NCBI GenBank assembly: GCA_963844625.1
Contig: CAWJPF010000026.1
Location: 62,001 to 126,000 of the forward strand
Length of the DNA: 64,000 bases
From: Palsa-504 sp963844625
GTDB taxonomy: Bacteria > Actinomycetota > Actinomycetes > Streptosporangiales > Streptosporangiaceae
Direction of reading: 5' to 3'
Under the pieces are notes generated by a model. That model did no database searches. It was not told the DNA's origin and was given only the letters and a program-made list of their open reading frames with translations. Shown in pieces: positions 50,210-58,820 of this stretch (positions are counted from its first letter, which is position 1; every line of letters starts with the position of its first letter). The translations under genes were made by a program, and so were the position numbers.

Positions 50210-51655
50210 CTACCTTATCCGGCCTTCGCTCTCCCGCGCGATGTGGAAGAACGGCGATCTCAGCACGAAACGCGCGACCAGCATGAGGACTACCCCGACA
50301 GCGATGACGCCGACCATCGACCATATCTGCTGCGGGGGGGCGCCTATCAGCGACTTCACCAGGATCCAGCAGAGGAATGCGGCGGCGCCGATCGGGAGTA
50401 TGCCAATTATTACCGCGTCCAAGACGTTGCTGAAGATGCGGCGCCGGTAGTAGGTGATAGTGGCGAGCGCGGTGAGGACGTAAAAGGCGGCATAGAGCAA
50501 GCCGGTCAAGGCGATCACGTCATCGAAGGCGTTGGCTAGCGAGGTGGCCAGAAGGTAGGCCCAGGTGAGGCTGAGGAGGATCGCGCCGACGGTCAGGCTA
50601 GCGGCGACCGGGGTGGCGAACCGCCGGCTCACGTTACCAAGGAACGGCGGCAGCACCCGGTGGGTGGCCATCCCGTAGATGACCCGGGCGCCGAGCACGA
50701 TCCCGGTGCCGGTGGTAGCGATCACCGACAGGGCGAGCGAGAACGCCATGACCTTCGCCCAGCCGCTGCCGCCCAGCGACTGGCCTATGAAGACCAGGGC
50801 AGAGGTCGAGTTGGCCTGCAGCTTGGCCGGCGACACCACGCCCTGCAGACCCAGCTGCGAGAAGGTGTAGATGACGGCCAGGAAAGCGACGGCCATCATG
50901 GCGGCCTTGCCGGGGTTGGTGCGGCGGTGCTTAACCTCCTCGTTGACGTAGATGGTGCCGTCCCAGCCGGTATATGAGAACATGGCGATCAGGAACCCTG
51001 CGGCGAGGCTGCCCTTCCCCCCGATTCCGCTGACGTTGAACCAGGCCCTGGAGATGGGGAAGGTGCCATGCCGGTGGCTGAGGACCGCCACTAGGCCGAC
51101 AGCGGCGAAAGCAAGCAGGATCCCGTACTCGACCACCGCCATGGCGACCTGGGTCCGAGCGGTTAGGCGGATGCCGACGATCGCGATCACGAGCATGCCG
51201 ACGACCACCACGGTGTCGATGAGCAGGTTCGGCGGGATGCTAGTGGAGGCCGAGCCGAAGACAGCGAGTACCGACGGCCCGAGGACCACGGTGGTGCTGA
51301 CGGTTCCGATGATGCCACCCATGATCATCAGCCAGCCCGTTAGGAAACCGAGGTATGGACTGATTGCTCGGCCGACCCACTCGAAGGAGGCGCCGCAGTT
51401 AGCGTTCCACAGATTCAGGCGGCGGTAGCAGTTGGCGATAATGATCATCGGAACGGCGGTGAGGATGATAGTCGGGGCGCCGGCGTAGGCCGTCGCCGCA
51501 GCGAGCGCGGCCAGCGTCAGCCCTACCGACGCCGCAGGCGCGGAGGTGGCCATCCCGATAACGGTGTCTTGCGCAACCCCGATCGCATTAGGCTGCAGCC
51601 TGGCCTCAGGGACCGATCCGGCCCCTATGACCGTAACCGGGGATTCAACCGTCAT
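50210..51655 (-). CDS. APC-family amino acid permease (copy B)
   Basis: The 481-residue protein is collinear with the permease at 45745-47190 (shared blocks NLWNANCGASFEWVGRAI, GIGGKGSLAAGFLIA, YVNEEVKHRRTNPG, RFVLRSPFF), and both end at residue 481. It has about 12-13 membrane helices and would import an amino acid or amine. GGAGAACCAG precedes the ATG, almost the same leader as copy A. The duplication followed by insertion of other genes between the copies, together with divergence of helix 1 contacts, suggests two related substrates. Confidence 0.9.
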   Translation of the reverse strand: MTVESPVTVIGAGSVPEARLQPNAIGVAQDTVIGMATSAPAASVGLTLAALAAATAYAGAPTIILTAVPMIIIANCYRRLNLWNANCGASFEWVGRAISPYLGFLTGWLMIMGGIIGTVSTTVVLGPSVLAVFGSASTSIPPNLLIDTVVVVGMLVIAIVGIRLTARTQVAMAVVEYGILLAFAAVGLVAVLSHRHGTFPISRAWFNVSGIGGKGSLAAGFLIAMFSYTGWDGTIYVNEEVKHRRTNPGKAAMMAVAFLAVIYTFSQLGLQGVVSPAKLQANSTSALVFIGQSLGGSGWAKVMAFSLALSVIATTGTGIVLGARVIYGMATHRVLPPFLGNVSRRFATPVAASLTVGAILLSLTWAYLLATSLANAFDDVIALTGLLYAAFYVLTALATITYYRRRIFSNVLDAVIIGILPIGAAAFLCWILVKSLIGAPPQQIWSMVGVIAVGVVLMLVARFVLRSPFFHIARESEGRIR

Positions 51656-52157
51656 CTGGTTCTCCTATCCTGCTGCCCACGTGCTTCAGCGGTTGCGAGC
51701 AGCGAGAAACCTCGTTCAGCGCCTGAGATAATGCGCGTCGACGCTGTCCCCGCCAGGCCTGGCTCCGCCGCTAAGCGATCTCGAGGCAGGCCGGGCATGG
51801 GACAGCTACCTGCGAGATAGTATCGGTCAATTCGGGCTGTTGGCGGCCAAAGAGGAGAAAAGCCCCGGCTCTCGCCTCGCCCGGATAAGGCTACTCTCAG
51901 CTGCAAGAGCACGCTGTCGCAGGTTGAAGGCAAAGCTATCCCGCCCATCGGCCCGGCAGCGCCTCGGCGTGCAGGTGCCAAATCGATGGCTCCCGGCAAT
52001 TCAGGTATGGCCGGGAGTTATGCGGTCGTACGGATCCGTGACCAACCTGTTGGTGGTACACACACCTGTCCGATGCCGCCTTCGCTGCGGGAGTCGACCA
52101 CTGGCCCATAACATCGCCGTTGTGGTGCGGGACCACGGCGGCGCGGATAAGAGCGGA
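51656..52157. other. Intergenic region upstream of permease copy B
   Basis: These 502 bp hold no supported gene. There is an 8-bp perfect stem (CTCCCGGC at 51990-51997 with GCCGGGAG at 52010-52017). A minus-strand frame at 51936-52136 is open but resembles no family. The permease promoter should lie in the left part. Confidence 0.45.
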
Positions 52158-54263
52158 TCAGAGTTGCGGGGCGAGCGCGGTCACCTCACGCCGGAATTGC
52201 ACCAGGTCGCTGGATTGTGGCGGTGCGTCAAACTCCTCGGCGAACCGCCGCCCCGACCACACAGCGGCCGCGATCGTGCCCGGCGCCCAGCAATCGCCGA
52301 TACCGCGGACACTTTTCAGCTGCCCGCTGCCGAGCGACTCGGACAGCTCGTGAAACAACGAGTCGTTTGGCAACCGGGCAGTGACCATCGCGACGCTGTT
52401 GGCCGGCAGGGCACTCTGTTCATCGGTGTAGGCGTTGATCAGGGCAACGTGGTCGGCGTGTACAGCGGTGACAGCGCGGCTGGTGTGGATATTCACACCG
52501 GCCTGCAGGAGCCGTCGCTGGATCTTGGTGACCTCCATGGTGTTGACCGTCCAGGACGATGCTTGCGTCGCCGGGGTGACCAGGTGGACCTCGAATCCGT
52601 CGCGAGCCAGTAGCTCGGCCAGCACGCCGCCCATGTAGTAGTGGTCGTCGTCAAACAGGACGACTCTGCGGCCGCGGGGACGGGTGCCCGCCATCAGGTC
52701 CTCAGGCGTGAGGATCTCCGTGCCGCTGTCGATCGAGATGGGGTGGGTGTGCCAGCGTGCAACGCCGTCACGCCGCCAGCTGGACCCTGCAGCCACGGCC
52801 ACGTGCTCGAAACCCGAGTCGAGGATGTCCTGCGCGCTCATCGGACTCTCGCGGAAGACCTCTACCGTCTTCAGCTCACTGAGGGCCTGCTCGCGATAGT
52901 CGAGCACGCGGATCCACGCGGCGAGCCCGGGCAGGCGGGCTTCCTGCGCGACCCGGCCCCCCAGTTCGCGGGAGGCCTCGGTGAGCACGACATCGTAGCC
53001 ACGGATGCCGAGCGCACGGGCGGCTTCCAGCCCGGCAGGACCGGCGCCAACGATCAGTACCCGCGAGCCGGACTCTTTCGGGCGGACGAATTCGGGATGC
53101 CAGCCACGCCGGAACTCCTCGCCCATACTGGGGTTCTGGGTACACCGGATGGTAGACATGGTGAAGTCACCGGACACGCAGATGTTGCAGCCGATGCACT
53201 CGCGGATCGTCTCCAGCCGGCCCTCGCGGATCTTGTTAGGGAGGAATGGATCGGCGATCGAGGGGCGCGCTGCCCCGATTAGGTCGAGGATTCCGCTCTT
53301 GACCTGCCGGACCATGAGGTCGGGTGAGGTGAAGCGACCGACGCCGACGACCGGCTTGCTGGTGAGCTGCTTGAGGCCGGCGACGTACTTCTCCTGCTCG
53401 CCCTCGGGCCCAAAGCGCGAGGTGTTCGAGTCATCCTCCCAGCTGCCCATCACGAAGTCCCACAGGTCGGGCAGCTCGCCGAGTGCGCCGAGGATGTCCT
53501 GTATCTGGGTGCGGCCGATACCGGCATCGCCGATGCCCTCGTCGACGGTGATCCGGCACGCGACGGCGGCCCGGCCCGCAATTTCCTCCTGGGTGTCCTC
53601 AAGGATCTCGCGCAACAACCGCATCCGGTTCCGCGCGTTTCCGCCGTACTCGTCGGTGCGCAGATTGTAGCGAGGAGACAGGAAATGATGGATGCCGCCG
53701 AACGCATGGCCAGCGTAGACGTAGACCAGGTCATAGCCAGCTTGCAAGGACCGGCGTACCGCATTGCGGTGCCAGCGGCGCAGGTCGGCGATATCGGCCT
53801 TGGTCATGGCGCGGGCCTGCACCGGGTCATAGCCGTACGTCGCTACCGGCAGATGCCCGGGCGCCAGCGGGATCTCCCGGCTGTAGAGGTTGGGCGCGTT
53901 CAGTCCGTTATGGGCGAGCTCGATGCCAGCTAGCGCGCCGCCGGAGTGGATCGCATCGGCAATGCGCGCGAGCGACGGGACGTCCTGGTCGTCCCAGATC
54001 CGCAGCTCGATGAACGGCGCGATGTCCGAGGTGGGGTGGATCTCGACCTGCTCGGTGCAGACCACGGACCAGCCGCCCTCGGCCTTCACCTTGCGCATCG
54101 CCGCCTGCGCGCTCGGGTCGCGGTAGCCCATGCCGTTGCAGTGCGGAACCTGGAAGAACCGGTTTTTCGTGGTCAGCGGTCCGATCCGGACAGGTTCGAA
54201 TAGCACGTCGTAGCGCGACGGCTTTTGCACGGCGGTCAGCAGGGGCGGTGGAGTCGCGCTCAT
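52158..54263 (-). CDS. Trimethylamine/dimethylamine dehydrogenase-like Fe-S flavoprotein
   Basis: The 701-residue protein has an N-terminal FMN TIM barrel, a 4Fe-4S site and a C-terminal ADP/FAD-like domain, the layout of trimethylamine dehydrogenase. QVPHC places Cys42 where TMADH carries its 6-S-cysteinyl-FMN Cys; Tyr183 and His186 (VYVYAGH) fit the active-site pair; the cluster Cys are 356, 359, 362 and 374 (CIGCNICVSG...RCTQN); GAGPAG is at 406-411. The substrate-cage Tyr of TMADH is Gln72 here (TEQ), as in dimethylamine dehydrogenase, and the cage Trp after the cluster is not conserved. It should oxidatively demethylate or deaminate an amine and pass electrons to an ETF. Start 54263 follows GGAGG. 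A substrate other than TMA is likely. Confidence 0.85.
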   Translation of the reverse strand: MSATPPPLLTAVQKPSRYDVLFEPVRIGPLTTKNRFFQVPHCNGMGYRDPSAQAAMRKVKAEGGWSVVCTEQVEIHPTSDIAPFIELRIWDDQDVPSLARIADAIHSGGALAGIELAHNGLNAPNLYSREIPLAPGHLPVATYGYDPVQARAMTKADIADLRRWHRNAVRRSLQAGYDLVYVYAGHAFGGIHHFLSPRYNLRTDEYGGNARNRMRLLREILEDTQEEIAGRAAVACRITVDEGIGDAGIGRTQIQDILGALGELPDLWDFVMGSWEDDSNTSRFGPEGEQEKYVAGLKQLTSKPVVGVGRFTSPDLMVRQVKSGILDLIGAARPSIADPFLPNKIREGRLETIRECIGCNICVSGDFTMSTIRCTQNPSMGEEFRRGWHPEFVRPKESGSRVLIVGAGPAGLEAARALGIRGYDVVLTEASRELGGRVAQEARLPGLAAWIRVLDYREQALSELKTVEVFRESPMSAQDILDSGFEHVAVAAGSSWRRDGVARWHTHPISIDSGTEILTPEDLMAGTRPRGRRVVLFDDDHYYMGGVLAELLARDGFEVHLVTPATQASSWTVNTMEVTKIQRRLLQAGVNIHTSRAVTAVHADHVALINAYTDEQSALPANSVAMVTARLPNDSLFHELSESLGSGQLKSVRGIGDCWAPGTIAAAVWSGRRFAEEFDAPPQSSDLVQFRREVTALAPQL

Positions 54264-54403
54264 GAAACCTCCGGTCGGTGATCGCCGTAGCCGGCCTGCG
54301 CGGCTACGGGTGCGCCGACAGCAGCGTATCGATAGCATCTCTCCGCGGCTGCTGACCTGTCTAACCGATCTAATCGACCTTAAGCATCGGTCCCCCCGAT
54401 GAT

Positions 54404-55309
54404 CTACCGGCTTTGGCGCAGCACCTCGCTGCACAGGGCGGCCACGGCGGCGGCGCGCTGCGTCTGGCGTCCAGCTGCCGTGGTGAGGAGCACGACCTCC
54501 AGTGCGGACCCGTCGCTGTCGAGCGGGACCGAGATGACCTCGTGTCCGTCCAGCGACGTCGAGACTTTGGGATGCAGGTTCAGCAGGGTGTAAGCAAGCC
54601 CCCTGCCGACCAGCGCCCGGCACGTCTCCACACTGCTAGACCGGTACCGGACGGTCGGGGTCACCCCGGCCGCCGCGAACAGGCCCTGGAAGTAGTCGCG
54701 GCTCACCGGCAGGTCCAGCAGAGCCAGCGGTTCATCGGCCAGGTGCGTGAGCTTGATCTTCGAGCGGCGCGCGAGCTTGTGGCCGGCCGGCAGCAGAACG
54801 TACGGCGGCAGTGCGAAGGCCCGGGTCATGATCAGCCGGGGATCGGGCGCGAGGTCGTAGCCGAGGCCGAGCTCGAAACGGCCTGTAAGCACTCCCTCGG
54901 CGAGGTCGCCGAGATCCACCTCGCGGGTCTCCAGGCGCAGCTCGGGATGCCGCTCAGCACAAGCGGCGATGATATCGGGCAATACATAGGGCGCGAGGAT
55001 GCTGAAGCAGCCCAGGGTGAGCGAGCCGGTGAGGGCGTGGCCGAGCCCTCGAGCCTCTCTCCGCAGTTCCTCGGCCTGGGCCAGCAACCGGCGACTAGAG
55101 AGGAGAAGCTGCTCGCCGGCCAGGGTGAGGGTGACGCCGCGGGCGTGATGGCGCAGCAGCAGTTGTACGTCGAGGGCGCGCTCGAGGTCGGCCAGCGCCG
55201 TCGACATGGCGGATTGCGAGAGGTGGACGCTGTTGGCTGCTCCCGTCACGCTGCCCGCCTCCGCGACCGCGACGAAGTACTCCAGCTGGCGCAGGGTGTA
55301 CTCCGCCAT
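54404..55309 (-). CDS. LysR-family transcriptional regulator
   Basis: The 301-residue regulator has the LysR winged helix (YTLRQLEYFVAVAEAGSVTGAANSVHLSQSAMSTALADLERALDVQLLLR) and a periplasmic-binding-like effector domain. It lies between the TMADH-like gene downstream on the same strand (140 bp) and the oxygenase operon that diverges from it (267 bp), so it is placed to control both. Start 55309 is chosen because GGAGG precedes it and the HTH starts there; a longer frame exists. The co-inducer is probably the cluster substrate. Confidence 0.9.
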   Translation of the reverse strand: MAEYTLRQLEYFVAVAEAGSVTGAANSVHLSQSAMSTALADLERALDVQLLLRHHARGVTLTLAGEQLLLSSRRLLAQAEELRREARGLGHALTGSLTLGCFSILAPYVLPDIIAACAERHPELRLETREVDLGDLAEGVLTGRFELGLGYDLAPDPRLIMTRAFALPPYVLLPAGHKLARRSKIKLTHLADEPLALLDLPVSRDYFQGLFAAAGVTPTVRYRSSSVETCRALVGRGLAYTLLNLHPKVSTSLDGHEVISVPLDSDGSALEVVLLTTAAGRQTQRAAAVAALCSEVLRQSR

Positions 55310-55575
55310 CACATCCTCCAGCCGACCTGTTATCGGTTGCGCCGAAGCATAAGAGCTGAGAGTTCTACTGTACCGATACCGATTCCAGGCTGAGTCCATG
55401 CCGCGGTCGCATGCAAGTACCCCGGATCGGCTGATCAGGCCGCACCCCTGACCCTCGCACAGCATAGGTATAGCCGATTCAGCAATGAGGTTTTTAGTGT
55501 TTTACAGATGAATTTGCCTTGGGACATGCTCAACGGAGACGGCCCGCCACGGCACGCTGGCCCAGGAGGCAGAAG
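55310..55575. promoter_or_regulatory. Divergent promoter region LysR / oxygenase operon
   Basis: This 266-bp region separates lysR from the flavin reductase. It is AT-richer around 55470-55515, where the operon promoter probably lies. I see no unambiguous T-N11-A dyad, so no operator is assigned. Confidence 0.4.
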
Positions 55576-56187
55576 ATGCACGATGCAGAGCCTACGTCCC
55601 GGGTTCGCGGTCCGGATCTCGTCGCGACCGGGACCGTAGGCGCCGAGTTCTTGCCCGCGATGAGCGCCGCCGCGACCGGCGTGACGGTGGTGGCCACTGA
55701 CGGCACGGGCGGCCGCTATGCGCAGACGGTGAGCGCGATGTGCTCGGTGTCGGCCGAGCCGCCCCTGCTGCTGGCCTGCTTGCATGGCCGCAGCCCGGCC
55801 AACGCCGCGATCACCGCCAACGGATTGTTCTGCGTCAACGTCCTCGCCACGCAGCATGACCACGTGGCCGATACGTTCGCCGGCCGGCCCTGGGCTGGCA
55901 AGGATCGCTGGGATTTCTCCTGTGGCCACTGGGGCCTGGCGCCGTCGGGTGCCCCGCGTATCGTCGACGCCATCGCCTCCTTCGACTGCGACGTCGAGCA
56001 GGTGATCGAGGCGGGCACCCACATGATCTACATCGGCCGCGTACGGGTCGTCCAGGCCACACCGGGCACTCCGCTGATCTACACCGCCCGCTCCTACTAC
56101 CGCCCCGCGCCGTTCCCCCCGTCGACGTTCGAGGAATTTCCCGACGCCCGCCCGCACAACCTCACTATGAAAGCGGCCACACGATGA
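55576..56187 (+). CDS. Flavin reductase, HpaC-type component of a two-component monooxygenase
   Basis: The 203-residue protein has the flavin-reductase-like split-barrel fold: FLPAMSAAATGVTVVATDGTGGRYAQTVSAMCSVSAEPPLLLACLHGRSPANAAI is the FMN-binding core, with the conserved Ser/Cys patch. It would use NAD(P)H to make reduced flavin for the adjacent HpaB-type oxygenase, with which it overlaps by ATGA. The start at 55576 has AGGAGG at 55564-55569; a longer in-frame extension is unlikely. Confidence 0.9.
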   Translation: MHDAEPTSRVRGPDLVATGTVGAEFLPAMSAAATGVTVVATDGTGGRYAQTVSAMCSVSAEPPLLLACLHGRSPANAAITANGLFCVNVLATQHDHVADTFAGRPWAGKDRWDFSCGHWGLAPSGAPRIVDAIASFDCDVEQVIEAGTHMIYIGRVRVVQATPGTPLIYTARSYYRPAPFPPSTFEEFPDARPHNLTMKAATR

Positions 56188-57644
56188 TCCGTACCGGCCA
56201 GGAATACCGCGACTCCATCCGCGACGGCCGTGCCGTCTGGATGAACGGCGAGCGGGTCAAGGACGTCCCGTCTCACCCGATGTTCGCGCCGATCGTCGAC
56301 GCGCGGGCCCGCATCTTTGACCTCGCGCACGAAGCGGCTACGCAGGACACCATGACCTATCTCGAACCAGATACCGGGGAGCGCAACGCCATCGCTAACC
56401 GCCTGCCGCGCAGCCAGCAGGACTGGCTGGACAAGCGGCGGGCCGTTGATCTAGTGCTGGCAGACGCCCGCGGCGTTATCACGCGCGTCGGCGATGAGAC
56501 CATCGGCGAGATGTGGTCGCTGTTCGACGGCCAGGACATCCTCAACGAGGTCGACCCCCGCTTCTCCGCCAACATCCGCCGCCATCTCGAGCGAGCCGTA
56601 CGGGCGGACCCGTTCCACGTCTCGGCCAACACCGACCCTAAGGGCGATCGGTCTAAGGCGCCGCAGGACCAGGATCCGGACATGCTGCTGCATGTCGTAC
56701 GCGAGACCGACAACGGGATCGTGGTGCGCGGCGCGAAATACGAGACCGCCGCCGCCTATGCGAACCAGGCCTTCGCCAAGCCGACCATCGCCAACTGGGG
56801 CAGCAGCGTACTGTCCGACTACGCCGTCGGCTTCGTGCTCGACATGGGTAACCCCAGGCTGAAGTACATCTGCCGCACCGGGTTCGCCGGGCGCGCGCCG
56901 GCCGTCGACTACCCGTTGTCCAACCGGGTCGACGAGGTCGAGTCGCTCGTCGTCTTCGACGACGTCGAGATCCCGTGGGAGGACGTGCTGTTCTACCGGC
57001 ACACCCGCGCCGCCACCTTCATCCGCGCGACGCTACACCGCTACAGCGCGTTCCCTTTCGTGCAGCGCACCTTGCACCTCGCCGACCTGATGATCGGCGC
57101 CGCGCTGTGGAACGTGAAGCAGTCTGGGCTGGAGACCCAGCAGGCCGTGCAGGAGAAGCTCGCCACGCTGGCCTGCTACCGGGAAACGATCAATGCCCAC
57201 CTGACGGCGGCCATCGCGCTGGCCGAGCCGAGCCCGGGCGGCCTGCTGATGCCCAACCAGTCACTGCTCTACTCCGGCCGGGTCGTCGCGCTCAGCCAGT
57301 TGCCGGCCATGATGCACACCGCCCGCGAGTTGTGCGGCGGGCAGATCTGCATCACCCCCGATGCCGCCGCCTTCGACGATCCCGACGTCGGTGCATGGCT
57401 GGACAAGTACTACTCGATCAACGACAACTGGGTGGCCGAGGACCGCCGCAAGCTGCTCGCATTCGCCCGTGACCTGCTCAACAGCGACTACGCCGGGCAC
57501 CGGCTGACCTTCCAGCTGTTCGCGCAGTCACCGCCATTCGCGCAACTCGCCGCCGTCTACCGCAGCTTCGACTTCGACGGCCCCCTCGGCCTGGTCAAGG
57601 CCGCCGCCGGGCTCTCCGACCAGATCGTGGCGGACGGGTCGTGA
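56184..57644 (+). CDS. HpaB-family flavin-dependent monooxygenase (oxygenase component)
   Basis: The 486-residue protein belongs to the 4-hydroxyphenylacetate 3-hydroxylase (HpaB) family, with the acyl-CoA-dehydrogenase-like fold: EYRDSIRDGRAVWMNGERVKDVPSHPMF at the start, NRVDEVESLVVFDDVEIPWEDVLFYR in the middle and CGGQICITPD...DKYYSIND near the end. It uses FADH2 from the preceding reductase and O2 to hydroxylate a phenol or heteroaromatic ring. HpaB homologues act on 4-hydroxyphenylacetate, phenols and also on nitrogen heterocycles such as pyrrole-2-carboxylate. With RidA, DUF1028 and amine genes around it and no ring-cleavage dioxygenase, an N-containing substrate is more likely here. 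Confidence 0.9.
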   Translation: MIRTGQEYRDSIRDGRAVWMNGERVKDVPSHPMFAPIVDARARIFDLAHEAATQDTMTYLEPDTGERNAIANRLPRSQQDWLDKRRAVDLVLADARGVITRVGDETIGEMWSLFDGQDILNEVDPRFSANIRRHLERAVRADPFHVSANTDPKGDRSKAPQDQDPDMLLHVVRETDNGIVVRGAKYETAAAYANQAFAKPTIANWGSSVLSDYAVGFVLDMGNPRLKYICRTGFAGRAPAVDYPLSNRVDEVESLVVFDDVEIPWEDVLFYRHTRAATFIRATLHRYSAFPFVQRTLHLADLMIGAALWNVKQSGLETQQAVQEKLATLACYRETINAHLTAAIALAEPSPGGLLMPNQSLLYSGRVVALSQLPAMMHTARELCGGQICITPDAAAFDDPDVGAWLDKYYSINDNWVAEDRRKLLAFARDLLNSDYAGHRLTFQLFAQSPPFAQLAAVYRSFDFDGPLGLVKAAAGLSDQIVADGS

Positions 57645-58066
57645 GCCATACTCGGATCCGCCCGTTCAACACCCGTGACACCTACCCCGAGCAGGACCTC
57701 GACAACGACCTGTGCCAGGCCGTCGTCGCCGGCGACACCATATACCTGCGCGGCCAGGTCGGGCAGAACCTCGACACCTCGGAGAACGTCGGCGTCGGCG
57801 ACGCCGCGGCTCAAGCTGAGCAGGCGATGCGCAACATCGACCTGCTGCTGCGGGAGGCCGGCAGCGCACTGGCCGACATCGTCAAGGTGACTATCTACCT
57901 GGTCGACCCGCGCTACCGCGAGACCGTCTACCGCACCGTGGGCAGATGGCTCAAGGGCGTGCACCCGGTATCTACCGGCATCATCGTCAGCGCCCTCGCC
58001 CGTCCGGAGTGGCTGGTCGAGATCGACGCCATCGCCGTTCGGCCTGACCCGCCGCCCGCGCCGTGA
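57641..58066 (+). CDS. RidA/YjgF-family protein, probably without canonical Arg
   Basis: The 141-residue protein has the RidA fold (CQAVVAGDTIYLRGQVGQNL, NIDLLLREAGSALADIVKVTIYLVD, LVEIDAIAV). RidA proteins hydrolyse reactive imines/enamines; in the Rut pathway the homologue RutC removes an aminoacrylate. The position of the catalytic Arg in canonical RidA (PAR) reads PVST here, so it belongs to another Rid subgroup and a different reaction is possible. It starts with GTG overlapping the HpaB stop and ends overlapping the DUF1028 start, so it is part of one coupled operon. Confidence 0.88.
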   Translation: MSHTRIRPFNTRDTYPEQDLDNDLCQAVVAGDTIYLRGQVGQNLDTSENVGVGDAAAQAEQAMRNIDLLLREAGSALADIVKVTIYLVDPRYRETVYRTVGRWLKGVHPVSTGIIVSALARPEWLVEIDAIAVRPDPPPAP

Positions 58067-58740
58067 CGTTCTCCCTGGCCGCGCGCTGTCCGCGCACCGG
58101 CGCGTTCGGCATGGTGATCAGCTCGTCCAGTCCCGCCGTCGCCGCTCGATGCGTCCACCTGCGGGCAGGTGTCGGCGCCGCCGCGTCACAGAACATCACC
58201 GATCCACGCCTGGGCACCCGGTTGCTCGACCTGCTCCAGAGCGGCTACCCGGCCGCCGATGCCGTCGCCGCGGTCGTCGCCAGCGACCCCACTGCGGACT
58301 ACCGTCAGCTTTTCGTGGTCGACACGACGGGCATGACGTCAGCCCACTCCGGTCGGTACACCCTCGGCGTGCATCACGTCGCTCACGGCGGGGGCGCTGT
58401 CGCGGCAGGCAACCTGCTCGCCACGGCCGCGGTCATCGACGCAATGCTCCAGGGGTACCTGCACAGCAGCCACGAGGACCTGGCCGCCCGCCTGCTGGAT
58501 GGGCTCGGCGCGGCGCTGAATGCCGGTGGCGAAGCGGGGCCGGTCCACTCGGCCGGCCTCGCCGCTCTCCATCCGCGCGCCGGATGGGCCAGTACGGACC
58601 TGCGCGTCGACTGGCACGAGGACCCGATCGGCGAATTGCGTCGCCTCTGGTACCTGTGGCTGCCCCAGCGCGACGACTACATCGTCCGTGGGCTCGACCC
58701 TTCGTCCGCACCCGCCTACGGTGTCGCCGGGGACCGATAA
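58063..58740 (+). CDS. DUF1028 protein, Ntn-hydrolase-like
   Basis: The 225-residue protein matches DUF1028: TFSLAARCPRTGAFGMVISSSSPAVAARC...GVGAAASQNITDPRLGTRLLDLL, with a nucleophile candidate immediately at the N-terminus after Met (Thr2 or Ser4). The family is predicted to have an N-terminal-nucleophile hydrolase fold and is often found near amide- or ring-opening genes. It could hydrolyse an amide or lactam made by the monooxygenase. Start is GTG 58063 overlapping the RidA stop. Function is unproven. Confidence 0.83.
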   Translation: MTFSLAARCPRTGAFGMVISSSSPAVAARCVHLRAGVGAAASQNITDPRLGTRLLDLLQSGYPAADAVAAVVASDPTADYRQLFVVDTTGMTSAHSGRYTLGVHHVAHGGGAVAAGNLLATAAVIDAMLQGYLHSSHEDLAARLLDGLGAALNAGGEAGPVHSAGLAALHPRAGWASTDLRVDWHEDPIGELRRLWYLWLPQRDDYIVRGLDPSSAPAYGVAGDR

Positions 58741-58820
58741 GGTCCCCCAATGAATGGATAAAGCAGGCCACGTATCGCCCTCGGCGGCGTTACGAGCGAA
58801 CGAGACAGGAGCCGCCGACC

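Noticed and set aside
58149..58820. N-terminal extension of the aminotransferase through DUF1028
   Set aside because: It reads in another frame of a recognisable DUF1028 gene and carries no aminotransferase similarity; TTG 58821 has a ribosome-binding site.
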